Source: Mycobacterium sp. D16R12
GTDB lineage: Bacteria > Actinomycetota > Actinomycetes > Mycobacteriales > Mycobacteriaceae
Assembly: GCF_002013465.1 (NCBI RefSeq)
Contig: NZ_MAFC01000003.1
Location: 62,001 to 126,000 of the forward strand
Reading direction: 5' to 3'
Length of the DNA: 64,000 nt
Positions 9,518-16,990 of the stretch are shown here, in pieces; the first letter of the stretch is position 1, and every line of letters starts with the position of its first letter. The notes under the pieces are model-generated. The model saw only the letters and a list, made by a program, of their open reading frames with translations. It did no database searches and was not told where the DNA came from. A program made the position numbers and the translations under genes.

Positions 9518-10688
9518 GCCCGTCGCACCACGGATCCCCTGGGACTCAAGAGATCCCTATCTCTACTACGAAAATCTCCGAACTCGCGGCGACGTGGTCT
9601 GGGACGAGAACGCCGGCACCTGGTTGATTCTCGGCTATCACCCGGCCCGCGAAGTGTTGGGGGGCACCGGCTGGTCGAGTGATCCACTCGCCAGCCCCCA
9701 GATGCGCGCGGCGGCCCCCGAGTACCTCGATCTGTCCAACTTCGGCCGAAACATGCTCTTCGCCGATGGACCAGATCACACCGAACTCAGGGGCGCAGTC
9801 CGCGACGTGTTTACCCCCGGATTCATTGCCGGCCTGCGTGAGGGCGTGCAGTCCATTACTGCTCATGTCATCGAATACCACTCGGCGGGTAAATCTTTCG
9901 ACTTCATGACCGATATCGCCTTGCCGCTGCCCATCGCCATCATCGGTGAATGGCTCGGCCTGGATGACTCATCTTCAGCGGTCCTGCGCGAGGAATCTCC
10001 GATCATCATTCAGATGCTGGGGGCCTTCGCCGACGTCGAGACCGTCATGGCCGGCACCGCGGCCGGGGCGACCCTCGCCACCGAGCTGCTACCCCTGGCC
10101 GCAGATCGGCGCGCACACCCCGGTGACGACCTGCTCAGCCTGATCGCATCCGATACCGACCTGTCATTGGAAGACGTGGTCACCATGACCTTCATGATTG
10201 CGATAGCGGGTCACGAGACGACGGCAAATCTCCTGGGGGCAAGCATGCTTCGGCTGCTCGCCACGCGCGCCGACGGCACCCGGCTGGCCGATCACATCGA
10301 CCCCGATGACCCCGCGGTCATCACCGAACTACTGCGACTCGACGGCCCGGTGCAAGGCACCGCGCGCGTGGCGACGCAGGCCCATAGCCTGGGCGGGAAC
10401 ACAATCCTGGAGGGCCAGACGGTGCTCATCGCGATCGCGGCTGCAAACCGCGATCCACAGGTATTCGCCGATCCCGCAGAATTCCGGCTCGACCGCAAGA
10501 ACACCCCGCCATTGGCCTTCGGATATGGCGCGCACCATTGCTTGGGCTCGGCGCTCGCGAGGCTGGAGGCCACGGTGGCTATTCGCGAGATCCTGGCACG
10601 CCAACCGGTGGTCACCGGTCCCGTCACCTGGCGGGACACCCCCGCCATTCGGGGACCGCTGAGCATCCCCATGCGGTTTCACGCGTAG
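9504..10688 (+). CDS. Cytochrome P450
   Basis: The 394-residue soluble bacterial-type P450 monooxygenase has the I-helix motif AGHETTANLLG (oxygen activation), the K-helix ExxR in ELLRLDGP, and the haem-ligand loop FGYGAHHCLGSALARLE with the axial Cys. It would need a ferredoxin and reductase, none of which is encoded next to it. The ATG at 9504 is preferred over an in-frame start at 9456, which would run 62 bp into the kinase gene. It is the last gene of the operon with two ABC1 kinases, so its substrate may be a lipid or prenyl compound handled by the same pathway; that is inference. Confidence 0.93.
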   Translation: MTTVKPVAPRIPWDSRDPYLYYENLRTRGDVVWDENAGTWLILGYHPAREVLGGTGWSSDPLASPQMRAAAPEYLDLSNFGRNMLFADGPDHTELRGAVRDVFTPGFIAGLREGVQSITAHVIEYHSAGKSFDFMTDIALPLPIAIIGEWLGLDDSSSAVLREESPIIIQMLGAFADVETVMAGTAAGATLATELLPLAADRRAHPGDDLLSLIASDTDLSLEDVVTMTFMIAIAGHETTANLLGASMLRLLATRADGTRLADHIDPDDPAVITELLRLDGPVQGTARVATQAHSLGGNTILEGQTVLIAIAAANRDPQVFADPAEFRLDRKNTPPLAFGYGAHHCLGSALARLEATVAIREILARQPVVTGPVTWRDTPAIRGPLSIPMRFHA

Positions 10689-10800
10689 TCGAGTTCCCGG
10701 CGGTTCCACGCAGCGCGATGTTTCGCGGGTGTACCGAAAGGTAAAGGCATATTGTGTTGAGATGATCGTCAAAGCGATCCGCAGCGGGTTGTAGGCCAGC

Positions 10801-11766
10801 GTGTTGCAACTCATGTTCACCGCGAATGACCTTGCATTGACACGGTTTCTCCCGATGCCTGCCCCATTGTTAGAAATGAAGTTCGCGGCACGAGCGCTGC
10901 GGCACGGTATTCGCACACCGTGGGGCGAGCGGTGGCGTTGTCGCGCGCTGGCAGCATTCCCCATCGCGACGGCACCGGGACGGGCAGTGGTAAGCCACTT
11001 TTCATGGTCGTTGTCACCCACCGTGCTGGGCGGCAATTTCGATGAGGGTATGCGGTCCATCGAAGAGCTGAGTCAGCAGCAGGCGCAGGCGGAGTTGGCG
11101 GTATTCGGGCGCGGCCCCACCGAAGGTGCTGGTGCACCGCATTATCTGCGGCACGCCATCGCAGGGGATCGCGAAGCCAACATGGCGTTGGGGCGCTCCA
11201 CAAAAACCGCCTACCGGGCGGTGCTGGAACCCTACTGGCCCGATATCCAGGCCAACCATCAGATTGAACTTGCCAGGCAGGGACGCATGATGGCGCGCCA
11301 CGGCGTGCGGGCCACGCTCGGCAACATCGTCCCCGGCGCACGATGGAACGGCGATTGCCTGGAGATCGACAGTCCACAGCGCCACACCATCGATTTACGC
11401 GGCCGTGGCCTCGTCTTGACACCTAGCGTTTTCTGGGCGGGGCCACCGCTGGTCGGCGAACTCGGCGACCACCCAATCGTCCTGGCCTACCCCGCACCAA
11501 TCGACCTAACTCTTTGTGTCGGAACCGAATCCGACCCACTCGCAACAATACTCGGATCGACCCGAGCGGCCGTACTGCGCGTGCTGAGCAAGGAGCACAC
11601 CACCGGCGATATCGCTCGCGATCTCGGCATCAGCCCCGCGTCGGCGTCCGAACACACCTCGGCATTGCGCCAGGCGCGGTTGGTACACAGCCACCGCGAT
11701 GGCAAAGCGGTCATTCACCACGCCTCTGCTCTGGGGCTGGACCTGATCGATGCGAACCGCCGGTAA
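10801..11766 (+). CDS. ArsR-like winged-helix regulator (DUF5937 type)
   Basis: The protein has 321 residues. The last 70 form an ArsR-type winged helix (AAVLRVLSKEHTTGDIARDL, then GISPASASEHTSALRQARLV). The long N-terminal part begins MLQLMFTANDLALTRFLPMP, the typical opening of actinobacterial regulators with an extended N-terminal domain. The GTG start at 10801 gives this conserved opening. It lies 112 bp downstream of the P450 and upstream of the DUF2236 gene, all on the plus strand. Ligand and target are unknown. Confidence 0.8.
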   Translation: MLQLMFTANDLALTRFLPMPAPLLEMKFAARALRHGIRTPWGERWRCRALAAFPIATAPGRAVVSHFSWSLSPTVLGGNFDEGMRSIEELSQQQAQAELAVFGRGPTEGAGAPHYLRHAIAGDREANMALGRSTKTAYRAVLEPYWPDIQANHQIELARQGRMMARHGVRATLGNIVPGARWNGDCLEIDSPQRHTIDLRGRGLVLTPSVFWAGPPLVGELGDHPIVLAYPAPIDLTLCVGTESDPLATILGSTRAAVLRVLSKEHTTGDIARDLGISPASASEHTSALRQARLVHSHRDGKAVIHHASALGLDLIDANRR

Positions 11767-11819
11767 CCAGCGGGGATTGCAATGTAGGAGCCACTTCCAT
11801 AACAGTTGAGCCCACTACT

Positions 11820-11841
11820 GTTGACAACTGGCGTTGTTAAC
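11820..11841. promoter_or_regulatory. Inverted repeat upstream of the DUF2236 gene
   Basis: GTTGACAAC (11820-11828) and GTTGTTAAC (11833-11841) form a dyad with 8 of 9 complementary positions and a 4-base spacer. It includes a TTGACA-like -35 element (11821-11826) and lies 43 bp upstream of the Shine-Dalgarno-preceded ATG at 11884. A repressor operator is plausible; the upstream ArsR-like regulator is one candidate ligand. Confidence 0.45.
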
Positions 11842-11883
11842 GTCTCCAATATGAGGAAGCGAACCGCTCCCTGGGAGGCAACG

Positions 11884-12929
11884 ATGCCAAGCACAGCTAC
11901 ACACGCCACGACACCGCGCTCGGCGGGTATGCCGCCGCGAGGTGACTCGAAAGCCCGGATCTGGCGGCGCGGAGACGGCCCCACCCCGCCGGTCAATGCA
12001 CCGGCCCCGACGGACGCCCCGATTACGGCTACTTCGGCCCCGGCTCGGTGACCTGGAAGGTGTTTCTCCACCCCTCCGTGGCGCCGATGATCGTCCTGGT
12101 GACCGCACTCCTGGAGGGCAGTCACGAAGGGCTACAGGCCGTCGAGATCAACCACGATCCGGTGTTCACCAAGAGCAAGCGCAACCAGGTCGACTTCGAC
12201 GACACCGTCAAACGCATTCAACGCACAGCCGGAGTCCCGATACCGATTATCTTCGGCGACACCGCGAGCGCCGACGCCCTCGCGGCGCACCTACGCCACT
12301 ACCACCGCAACATGAAGGGTGTCATTCCCGGCACCGACCGTCCCTACGACGCACAGGGGCCCGCGCTGGTGCTCTTCGCGCACGTCACGATCATGCATGC
12401 GGCGCTGCGAATCTACGAGAACACTCCCGCCCCGGGGCGTCTTATCCCCCGGCGTCTCCCCAAAACCGAACGCGACCAGTTCTTTTCAGAGGTCAAGACA
12501 TTCGCCGAGCTCATGGGGGCCGATCCGGACACCGTGCCGGTGACCTCCGAGGAGGTGGAGGCGTACTACGACTCCATCGAATCCGAATACCGGATGGTGA
12601 AGGGCTTTGTGCCGGGTGGCGTGCGGTTCGCCCTATCGGTGATCAGAAACGCGCGCGGCTTCGGCGGACTGACGGCGGCGGCGGTCGCCGCGATCACCCT
12701 CGTTACCGCCGTACCCTCTGTTGCGGTGGTGCCGCCAAAGGTACGGCGCCATTTAGGAATTCCCCGGATAGCCGACCCGGTGCTGGCGATGCTCCTGCGG
12801 GTTGCACAGCCCGCCTTTATACCGTTCACACTCGAGCCGCTGGCCCGCGAGATCTCCCGCCTGTTCATCGGTGATGACGGTATTACGTTGGGAGAGAACG
12901 CCCGCGAGCTTATGGAGCAGTCCGCGTAG
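11884..12929 (+). CDS. DUF2236/MpaB-family oxygenase, apparent N-terminal frameshift
   Basis: The C-terminal 293 codons (from 12048) encode a DUF2236 protein, a family of haem-containing oxygenases related to latex-clearing protein and MpaB. Immediately upstream of the GTG at 12048, the same frame reads GPDGRPDYGYFGPGS, the conserved start of the family domain, but this frame has no start codon before a stop at 11943. The real start seems to be the ATG at 11884, preceded by GGGAGG six bases away and opening MPSTATHATTPRSAG, in another frame. The distance from 11884 to 12048 is one base short of a whole number of codons. One missing base near 12000-12009 (a GG or CCCC run) would join the frames. 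Either a true mutation or a sequence error. Confidence 0.7.
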
Positions 12930-12933
12930 GGGG

Positions 12934-13365
12934 TCACACCCGCAGTGCGGTGAACGGTGCGATCGGAATCAACCTGATGGCGAACCAGGCCACGAATACC
13001 ACGACGATGATCGCGGGCACCCATCCGCGCAGCCATGGCGGATTCCAGCCGGACTCTCCTCGCCAGCGACTACGCGTCCATGCGACAAAGCAGACCGTCA
13101 GGAATCCCAAGGCCATCAACGCAACCGCGTTGTAGTGCAACGCACCGAGCACGTCGCCGTGCATCAATGAGTAAACCATCCGCAGACCACCACACGCGGG
13201 ACAGTCAAGGCCGGTGAGGGCCTTGAACGGACACACCGGTAGCACTCCCCCGGGTGTTGTCGGGTCACCGAGCCAGATCGCCGCACAACCGGCGACCGCC
13301 ACCGCACCCACGGCGACGGGTGCGGCGAGTCGGGAGGCGACGGTGGACGGACGGGAGGTGGTCAT
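12934..13365 (-). CDS. DUF2752 membrane protein
   Basis: The 143-residue small membrane protein has three or four hydrophobic segments and the DUF2752 signature CPFKALTGLDCPACGGLRMV, with the Cys residues that define the family. Function is unknown in general. Position between the leuB/serA block and the ilv operon matches Rv3000 of M. tuberculosis. It converges with the DUF2236 gene (4-bp gap). The integrated element sits 46 bp upstream of its start codon, so its native upstream region beyond that point has been replaced. Confidence 0.8.
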   Translation of the reverse strand: MTTSRPSTVASRLAAPVAVGAVAVAGCAAIWLGDPTTPGGVLPVCPFKALTGLDCPACGGLRMVYSLMHGDVLGALHYNAVALMALGFLTVCFVAWTRSRWRGESGWNPPWLRGWVPAIIVVVFVAWFAIRLIPIAPFTALRV

Positions 13366-13391
13366 CGATTCCAGTATCCACCGTTCCGGGT

Positions 13392-13431
13392 ATGTCGACA
13401 GTCGAGTACGCGACTATTGAGGTTTACACCC
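13392..13431. other. attL of the integrated element
   Basis: Left junction. The 8-base block CGACTATT (13411-13418) is repeated directly at the right junction (23048-23055). The half left of 13411/13412 is host DNA and the half to the right, ending TTTACACCC (13423-13431), is element DNA. Joining the right half to the left half of attR gives a 40-bp attP with GGGTGTAAA and TTTACACCC at its ends and 15 of 20 positions symmetric. Joining the two host halves gives an attB symmetric at 13 of 20 positions about the same centre. The exact crossover dinucleotide is not certain. Confidence 0.8.
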
Positions 13432-13445
13432 CTCGTATGTAGCAT
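13417..13445 (+). promoter_or_regulatory. Putative integrase promoter inside attL
   Basis: TTGAGG (13417-13422), a 17-base spacer and TAGCAT (13440-13445, fitting the mycobacterial TANNNT -10) end 6 bases before the integrase ATG at 13452. This arrangement predicts a leaderless transcript. The -35 begins in the att core and the rest is element DNA, so the promoter would survive integration and excision. Confidence 0.5.
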
Positions 13446-13451
13446 CCTGAG

Positions 13452-15050
13452 ATGAAGCTACGTGCCCTGATCGTCGTGCGCCTGTCGCGGGTCACCGACG
13501 CCACCACCAGCCCCGAACGCCAGGTGGCCGCGTGCCGGGAGCTATGTGCCACACGTGGATACGATGTCGTCGGTGTGGCCGAGGACCTGGACGTAAGCGC
13601 TGGCAAGACAACACCTTTCGACAGGTCGCAGCTTGGACGGTGGTTGCAGGACCCGTCCCAGTTCGACGTGATCGTGTTCTTCCGCGTGGATCGCATCGTA
13701 CGGCGGTTGTTCGACCTCGCGGACCTGATCAAGTGGTCACGTGAGCACCGGATCGTGCTCGTGTCGGCGACCGAGAGCCACTTTGACCTGTCGACGGACT
13801 TCGGCGACATCATCGCGCTGCTCGTTGCCAAGGTGGCGGAGATGGAGCTCGAAGCCATCAGCGAGCGCAACGCTTCAGCGTTCCGGCACAACTTCAGCAA
13901 GGGCAAGTACCGGGGTGGCATACCGCCGTGGGGATACCTGCCCGAGCGGGATGATGACGGCGATTGGCGGTTGATCCAGGACCCGTTACAGGTCAAGGTG
14001 ATTCACGAGGTTGTGGAGCGGGTGTTGAAGGGCGAACCGCTGAGAGCAATCGCGCATGACCTGACTGCGCAAGGGGTGCTGACACCGAAGGATCGGTTCG
14101 CGCAAGTGCGCGGACGTGACGTCGCGGGGTATGAGTGGCATTCCGCGCCGCTCAAGCGGGCGCTGACGTCTCAAACGCTCCTCGGCCGTGTGGTCGCACG
14201 TGAAGCGGTGACAGACGCCCAAGGGCGCGTACAGCGCGACGCTAAGGGTCGTAAGACATTCGGGCCGGAAGCTCTCATCGTGGGCGACGACGGATCGCCC
14301 GTAGTCAGGGCTGAGCCCATCCTCACGCGTGATGTATTCGACCGGGTCGGTGTGGAACTTTCAGGCCGCGAGAATCGCAAGGAACCGACTAAACGCAGCT
14401 CGGGGCTGTTGCTCCGCATCATCTACTGCGGCGAATGCGGGAGGCCGGCCTACCGGCTCAAGGGAGGAGCTGGCCGGAAGGCTCGATACCGTTGTGCATC
14501 TGCGCAATACAAAGATCCGTGCCCCAATCGCACCATCTCGCTGGAGTGGGCCGAGGCAGAGCTAGAGCGGCGCATTCTCATGAATCTGGGCGCTACCGAG
14601 CGGCGACGACGGGTCTGGTTTTCGGGCAATGACCACACCGACGAACTGGGCGAGATCAACGATCTGCTGTCCGACCTCACCGACCAGCTCGGTACCGGCA
14701 TATTCAAACGAGGCACGCCACAGCGCGACCGACTCGATGCGCGTATTCAGTCACTGACCGCCAGACAGGCCGAACTATCTTCCGCACCAGGCGAACCTGC
14801 TGGGTGGAGGTACGAGCCGACCGGAGATTTGTTCGGTGAATGGTGGGAAGCTCAAGACACAGAGGCGAAGAACGTCTGGCTGCGGCAGATGAACTTTCGC
14901 GTGGTGTGGAAATCCCACACCGAGGGCAGCAAGACGGTTGTCGATGAATTCAAACTCGGCGGGCTGACTTTGGATCTCGACGCGGACATGCTGTTCGGCC
15001 CAGTGGTGGACATGATCGAAGCACTGTCGGGCGACGCGCCGCCGAAGTGA
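13452..15050 (+). CDS. int: Large serine recombinase (phage integrase)
   Basis: The 532-residue site-specific recombinase has a resolvase-type catalytic domain (residues 1-150) with the nucleophile Ser12 in VVRLSRVTDATTSPERQ. The first part closely resembles the integrase of mycobacteriophage Bxb1 (shared SRVTDATTSPERQ, DVVGVAEDLDVS and IPPWGYLP-like segments). A recombinase domain follows. The zinc-ribbon Cys are C326, C329, C348 and C357 (YCGECG ... YRCASAQYKDPC), and a helical coiled-coil region comes after. It integrates and, with a directionality factor, excises the element. It starts 40 bp inside attL, the usual position for these enzymes. Length and catalytic residues look intact, so it is probably active. 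Confidence 0.96.
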   Translation: MKLRALIVVRLSRVTDATTSPERQVAACRELCATRGYDVVGVAEDLDVSAGKTTPFDRSQLGRWLQDPSQFDVIVFFRVDRIVRRLFDLADLIKWSREHRIVLVSATESHFDLSTDFGDIIALLVAKVAEMELEAISERNASAFRHNFSKGKYRGGIPPWGYLPERDDDGDWRLIQDPLQVKVIHEVVERVLKGEPLRAIAHDLTAQGVLTPKDRFAQVRGRDVAGYEWHSAPLKRALTSQTLLGRVVAREAVTDAQGRVQRDAKGRKTFGPEALIVGDDGSPVVRAEPILTRDVFDRVGVELSGRENRKEPTKRSSGLLLRIIYCGECGRPAYRLKGGAGRKARYRCASAQYKDPCPNRTISLEWAEAELERRILMNLGATERRRRVWFSGNDHTDELGEINDLLSDLTDQLGTGIFKRGTPQRDRLDARIQSLTARQAELSSAPGEPAGWRYEPTGDLFGEWWEAQDTEAKNVWLRQMNFRVVWKSHTEGSKTVVDEFKLGGLTLDLDADMLFGPVVDMIEALSGDAPPK

Positions 15051-15092
15051 ACTCAGTGATCGCCGAGCGGCTCGCCATTACTCTCTAAGGTT

Positions 15093-15380
15093 ATGGCAGA
15101 CGTTGAGTTACAGCCGGTTCTCGGAGGAGTGGAAAACGGGCACGCCCTCAAGGCCCCTGCACTGACAGGCGATACCGAACTTTATGTCCTGGAAGAGAAG
15201 TCGCAGCGCCACTGGATCTGCCAACGGCTAGCGATCAAAGTGGGTTCGATTGCCCTAGCGAGCGAGGTCTGCGAGGTCGGTTCTGGGGACGCGGCTCGAG
15301 GCTGGGTTGAGACGGACTGGCAGAGTCACCGCAATTACATCAAGTGGGCTCTGTACATGGGGAGCAATCCTCCTCGTTAA
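15093..15380 (+). CDS. Hypothetical protein of the element
   Basis: The 95-residue protein starts at an ATG 43 bp after the integrase stop, with a weak AAGG just upstream. It is acidic to neutral, has no signal peptide or membrane segment, and has two Cys (C43 and C60). I do not recognise the family. Being same-strand and close to int, it may be co-transcribed with it. The possibility that it is a spurious ORF remains, though its composition is protein-like. Confidence 0.45.
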   Translation: MADVELQPVLGGVENGHALKAPALTGDTELYVLEEKSQRHWICQRLAIKVGSIALASEVCEVGSGDAARGWVETDWQSHRNYIKWALYMGSNPPR

Positions 15381-15452
15381 CGGTGGCCCATATCCCCTAA
15401 TCCCCGTCGGCGATGCTGCAAGGCTTTTGCGTACCCGCACCCAGGCCTTTTG

Positions 15453-15902
15453 CTAGCGCTTGGCGGCCCATGGAATCGTTAGTCCAACAGCTAGGAGGAT
15501 TCCTCCCACGATGCATAGCCCGATCGTGACCATGATTTCGCTGATCGACGGTATCCGGCCGCCGAAGGCGATGTTATACGCACCGGCAAAACCGGCACCT
15601 GTGATCAGGCCCCCGATCGTATTGCACGCACTAACCACGTTGCTGGAACTTGTACTCGCACCCAGCCGGTCAGCTGCCTTCTCGACGTGAACTCGATCGA
15701 CGGTCCCGAGACGGTCCTTACGGGTTAACCGAACTGCCTCCAGCCCGAGGTCGGCAAGAAACTCAGCATGGGTTTCCACCAATGCGACGCCAGCGTCGTC
15801 GCTGAATCGCATGCTGGTCCGTTGCAGTTCTTTGTCAATGCGAAGGCCTGCGTCGGCGAGGTCCGACGACAGCACCTGGGGCGAGGTCTTTTCAACTGTC
15901 AC
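15453..15902 (-). CDS. Membrane protein of the element (second gene of a pair)
   Basis: The protein has 149 residues. The first ~85 are hydrophilic, charged and probably helical (SPQVLSSDLADAGLRIDKEL ... VHVEKAADRLGAS). They are followed by two membrane segments (about residues 90-115, ACNTIGGLITGAGFAGAYNI, and 122-146, MVTIGLCIVGGILLAVGLTI) and a short positively charged tail. No family recognised. Its start overlaps the stop of the upstream membrane-protein gene by 4 bp (15899-15902), so the two are probably made together. It lies opposite to the rest of the left half of the element, which suggests cargo expressed in the integrated state, for example superinfection exclusion or a toxic membrane effector; that is speculation. 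Confidence 0.6.
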   Translation of the reverse strand: MTVEKTSPQVLSSDLADAGLRIDKELQRTSMRFSDDAGVALVETHAEFLADLGLEAVRLTRKDRLGTVDRVHVEKAADRLGASTSSSNVVSACNTIGGLITGAGFAGAYNIAFGGRIPSISEIMVTIGLCIVGGILLAVGLTIPWAAKR

Positions 15903-16399
15903 GGCAACACTCGTTTCGTGTCGACACCCGCCGGTATCGCGAGCGGGGAATACTGCAATCCCGGATCACTCCGAAAAAGTCCGACTTCCTGAATAATTGC
16001 TCGGACAACAGGATCACCAATCTGCTTCGGATCTTTGGATGTTCGCACGATGGCTTCTCTCCACTCTCGCCGACGCCTCCTATAAATGAGAACGGCTAAG
16101 CTGGCACAGGCGACGAAGGAAACTCCGATGACTAACCCGATCCAGAACAGAGGACCGAGGCTGGTATCGAACGTGTTCCTCGATCCGGCGAGAACCGTGA
16201 TCCCGAAGCCAATCACTGCAGTAGACAGGCCCGTGACGCCCGCCAGAGGCGAAGCGGACGAAGCTTTGGGCTCTGCTGATACCACTGCCGACACCGATCC
16301 CATTGAAATGGTGAGCTCGGCAGGCGACGGCGAGATCGTGATGTTGTTCTCTCCGGGCCGCTCGGTGTCACCCTCATTGTTCGGCTTCCCCATAGGCAT
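15899..16399 (-). CDS. Membrane protein of the element (first gene of a pair)
   Basis: The protein has 166 residues: about 50 polar, probably disordered residues, then two membrane segments (about 52-72, LAGVTGLSTAVIGFGITVLA, and 83-108, LFWIGLVIGVSFVACASLAV), then a basic stretch (YRRRRREWREAIVR) and a soluble C-terminus of about 60 residues. The Arg-rich stretch after the second membrane segment predicts that the C-terminus is cytoplasmic. No family recognised. It is transcribed away from the HTH/RepA operon, across a 285-bp divergent region, and is coupled by overlap to the second membrane gene. Confidence 0.6.
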   Translation of the reverse strand: MPMGKPNNEGDTERPGENNITISPSPAELTISMGSVSAVVSAEPKASSASPLAGVTGLSTAVIGFGITVLAGSRNTFDTSLGPLFWIGLVIGVSFVACASLAVLIYRRRRREWREAIVRTSKDPKQIGDPVVRAIIQEVGLFRSDPGLQYSPLAIPAGVDTKRVLP

Positions 16400-16684
16400 G
16401 ATTTTTGCAGGGAGGAAGGTTGGATGGGGCTGGTTTCACACATTCGTGTATTCGGACTGACCAGCGACAACGGCCTCTACGGCCCCTCCACTTGATACAC
16501 TGACGTGTGCTCGCGGGATTGGCCTGCGGGGTTTTTTGTGCCCGGGACACATCATGTACGTGCCTGGCCCCCCTATTGCCGCACGTCGGGCGACATTCAC
16601 ACGACATTGCCACTTGGCTATTGCCTTCAATTTTTGGCGTCCATACGATTGATCACAAGACGAAAAACGAATGAAAGTCAAAGT
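16400..16684. other. Divergent control region of the element
   Basis: No gene is visible in these 285 bp between the reverse membrane-protein pair and the HTH/RepA operon. Small repeats are present: ACAC-tgac-GTGT at 16497-16508 (overlapping the TANNNT-like TACACT), and a direct repeat CGACATT at 16591 and 16602, spaced 11 bp, the same period as the iterons at 18.4 kb. It is the obvious place for lysogeny-type control and for autoregulation of the rep operon. Confidence 0.4.
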
Positions 16685-16990
16685 ATGACAACAGAATTGA
16701 AAGAACTTCCTATGCTCGTACCTCTGAGGACCGTCAACGGAATCCTGGGGATCAGTCACAGCCGGGGATACGTATTCGCCCAAGCCGGTACGTACCCGAT
16801 ACCGCTGCAGGCGATCAACCGCCGATACTTCGCCCGGAAAACCGACATCGTGCAGATGGTCGGCTTGGCGGACATTGATATGTCGAAGGAGAAGCCAATC
16901 AGCCCAAACAAGACCTATCGCATGAGCGGCCGGGCCCTTCGACGGATACAAGAGAGGTGGTTTCAGTATGGATTCGACTCTGCGAGTTGA
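16685..16990 (+). CDS. HTH / excisionase-like DNA-binding protein
   Basis: The 101-residue protein starts at the ATG at 16685. A longer in-frame reading from 16505 has no coding character. Residues 8-58 (LPMLVPLRTVNGILGISHSR ... TYPIPLQAINRRYFARKTDI) fit a MerR/excisionase-type winged helix. The rest is basic (KTYRMSGRALRRIQERW). In serine-integrase phages and satellites such a protein is often the recombination directionality factor or a repressor. It overlaps the RepA-like gene by 23 bp. Role as Xis versus transcription regulator cannot be separated from sequence. Confidence 0.65.
   Translation: MTTELKELPMLVPLRTVNGILGISHSRGYVFAQAGTYPIPLQAINRRYFARKTDIVQMVGLADIDMSKEKPISPNKTYRMSGRALRRIQERWFQYGFDSAS

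Noticed and set aside
16505-16684. Upstream extension of the HTH/excisionase-like gene
   Set aside because: The added 60 residues have no coding character and lie in the divergent control region; the ATG at 16685 gives the normal HTH N-terminus.
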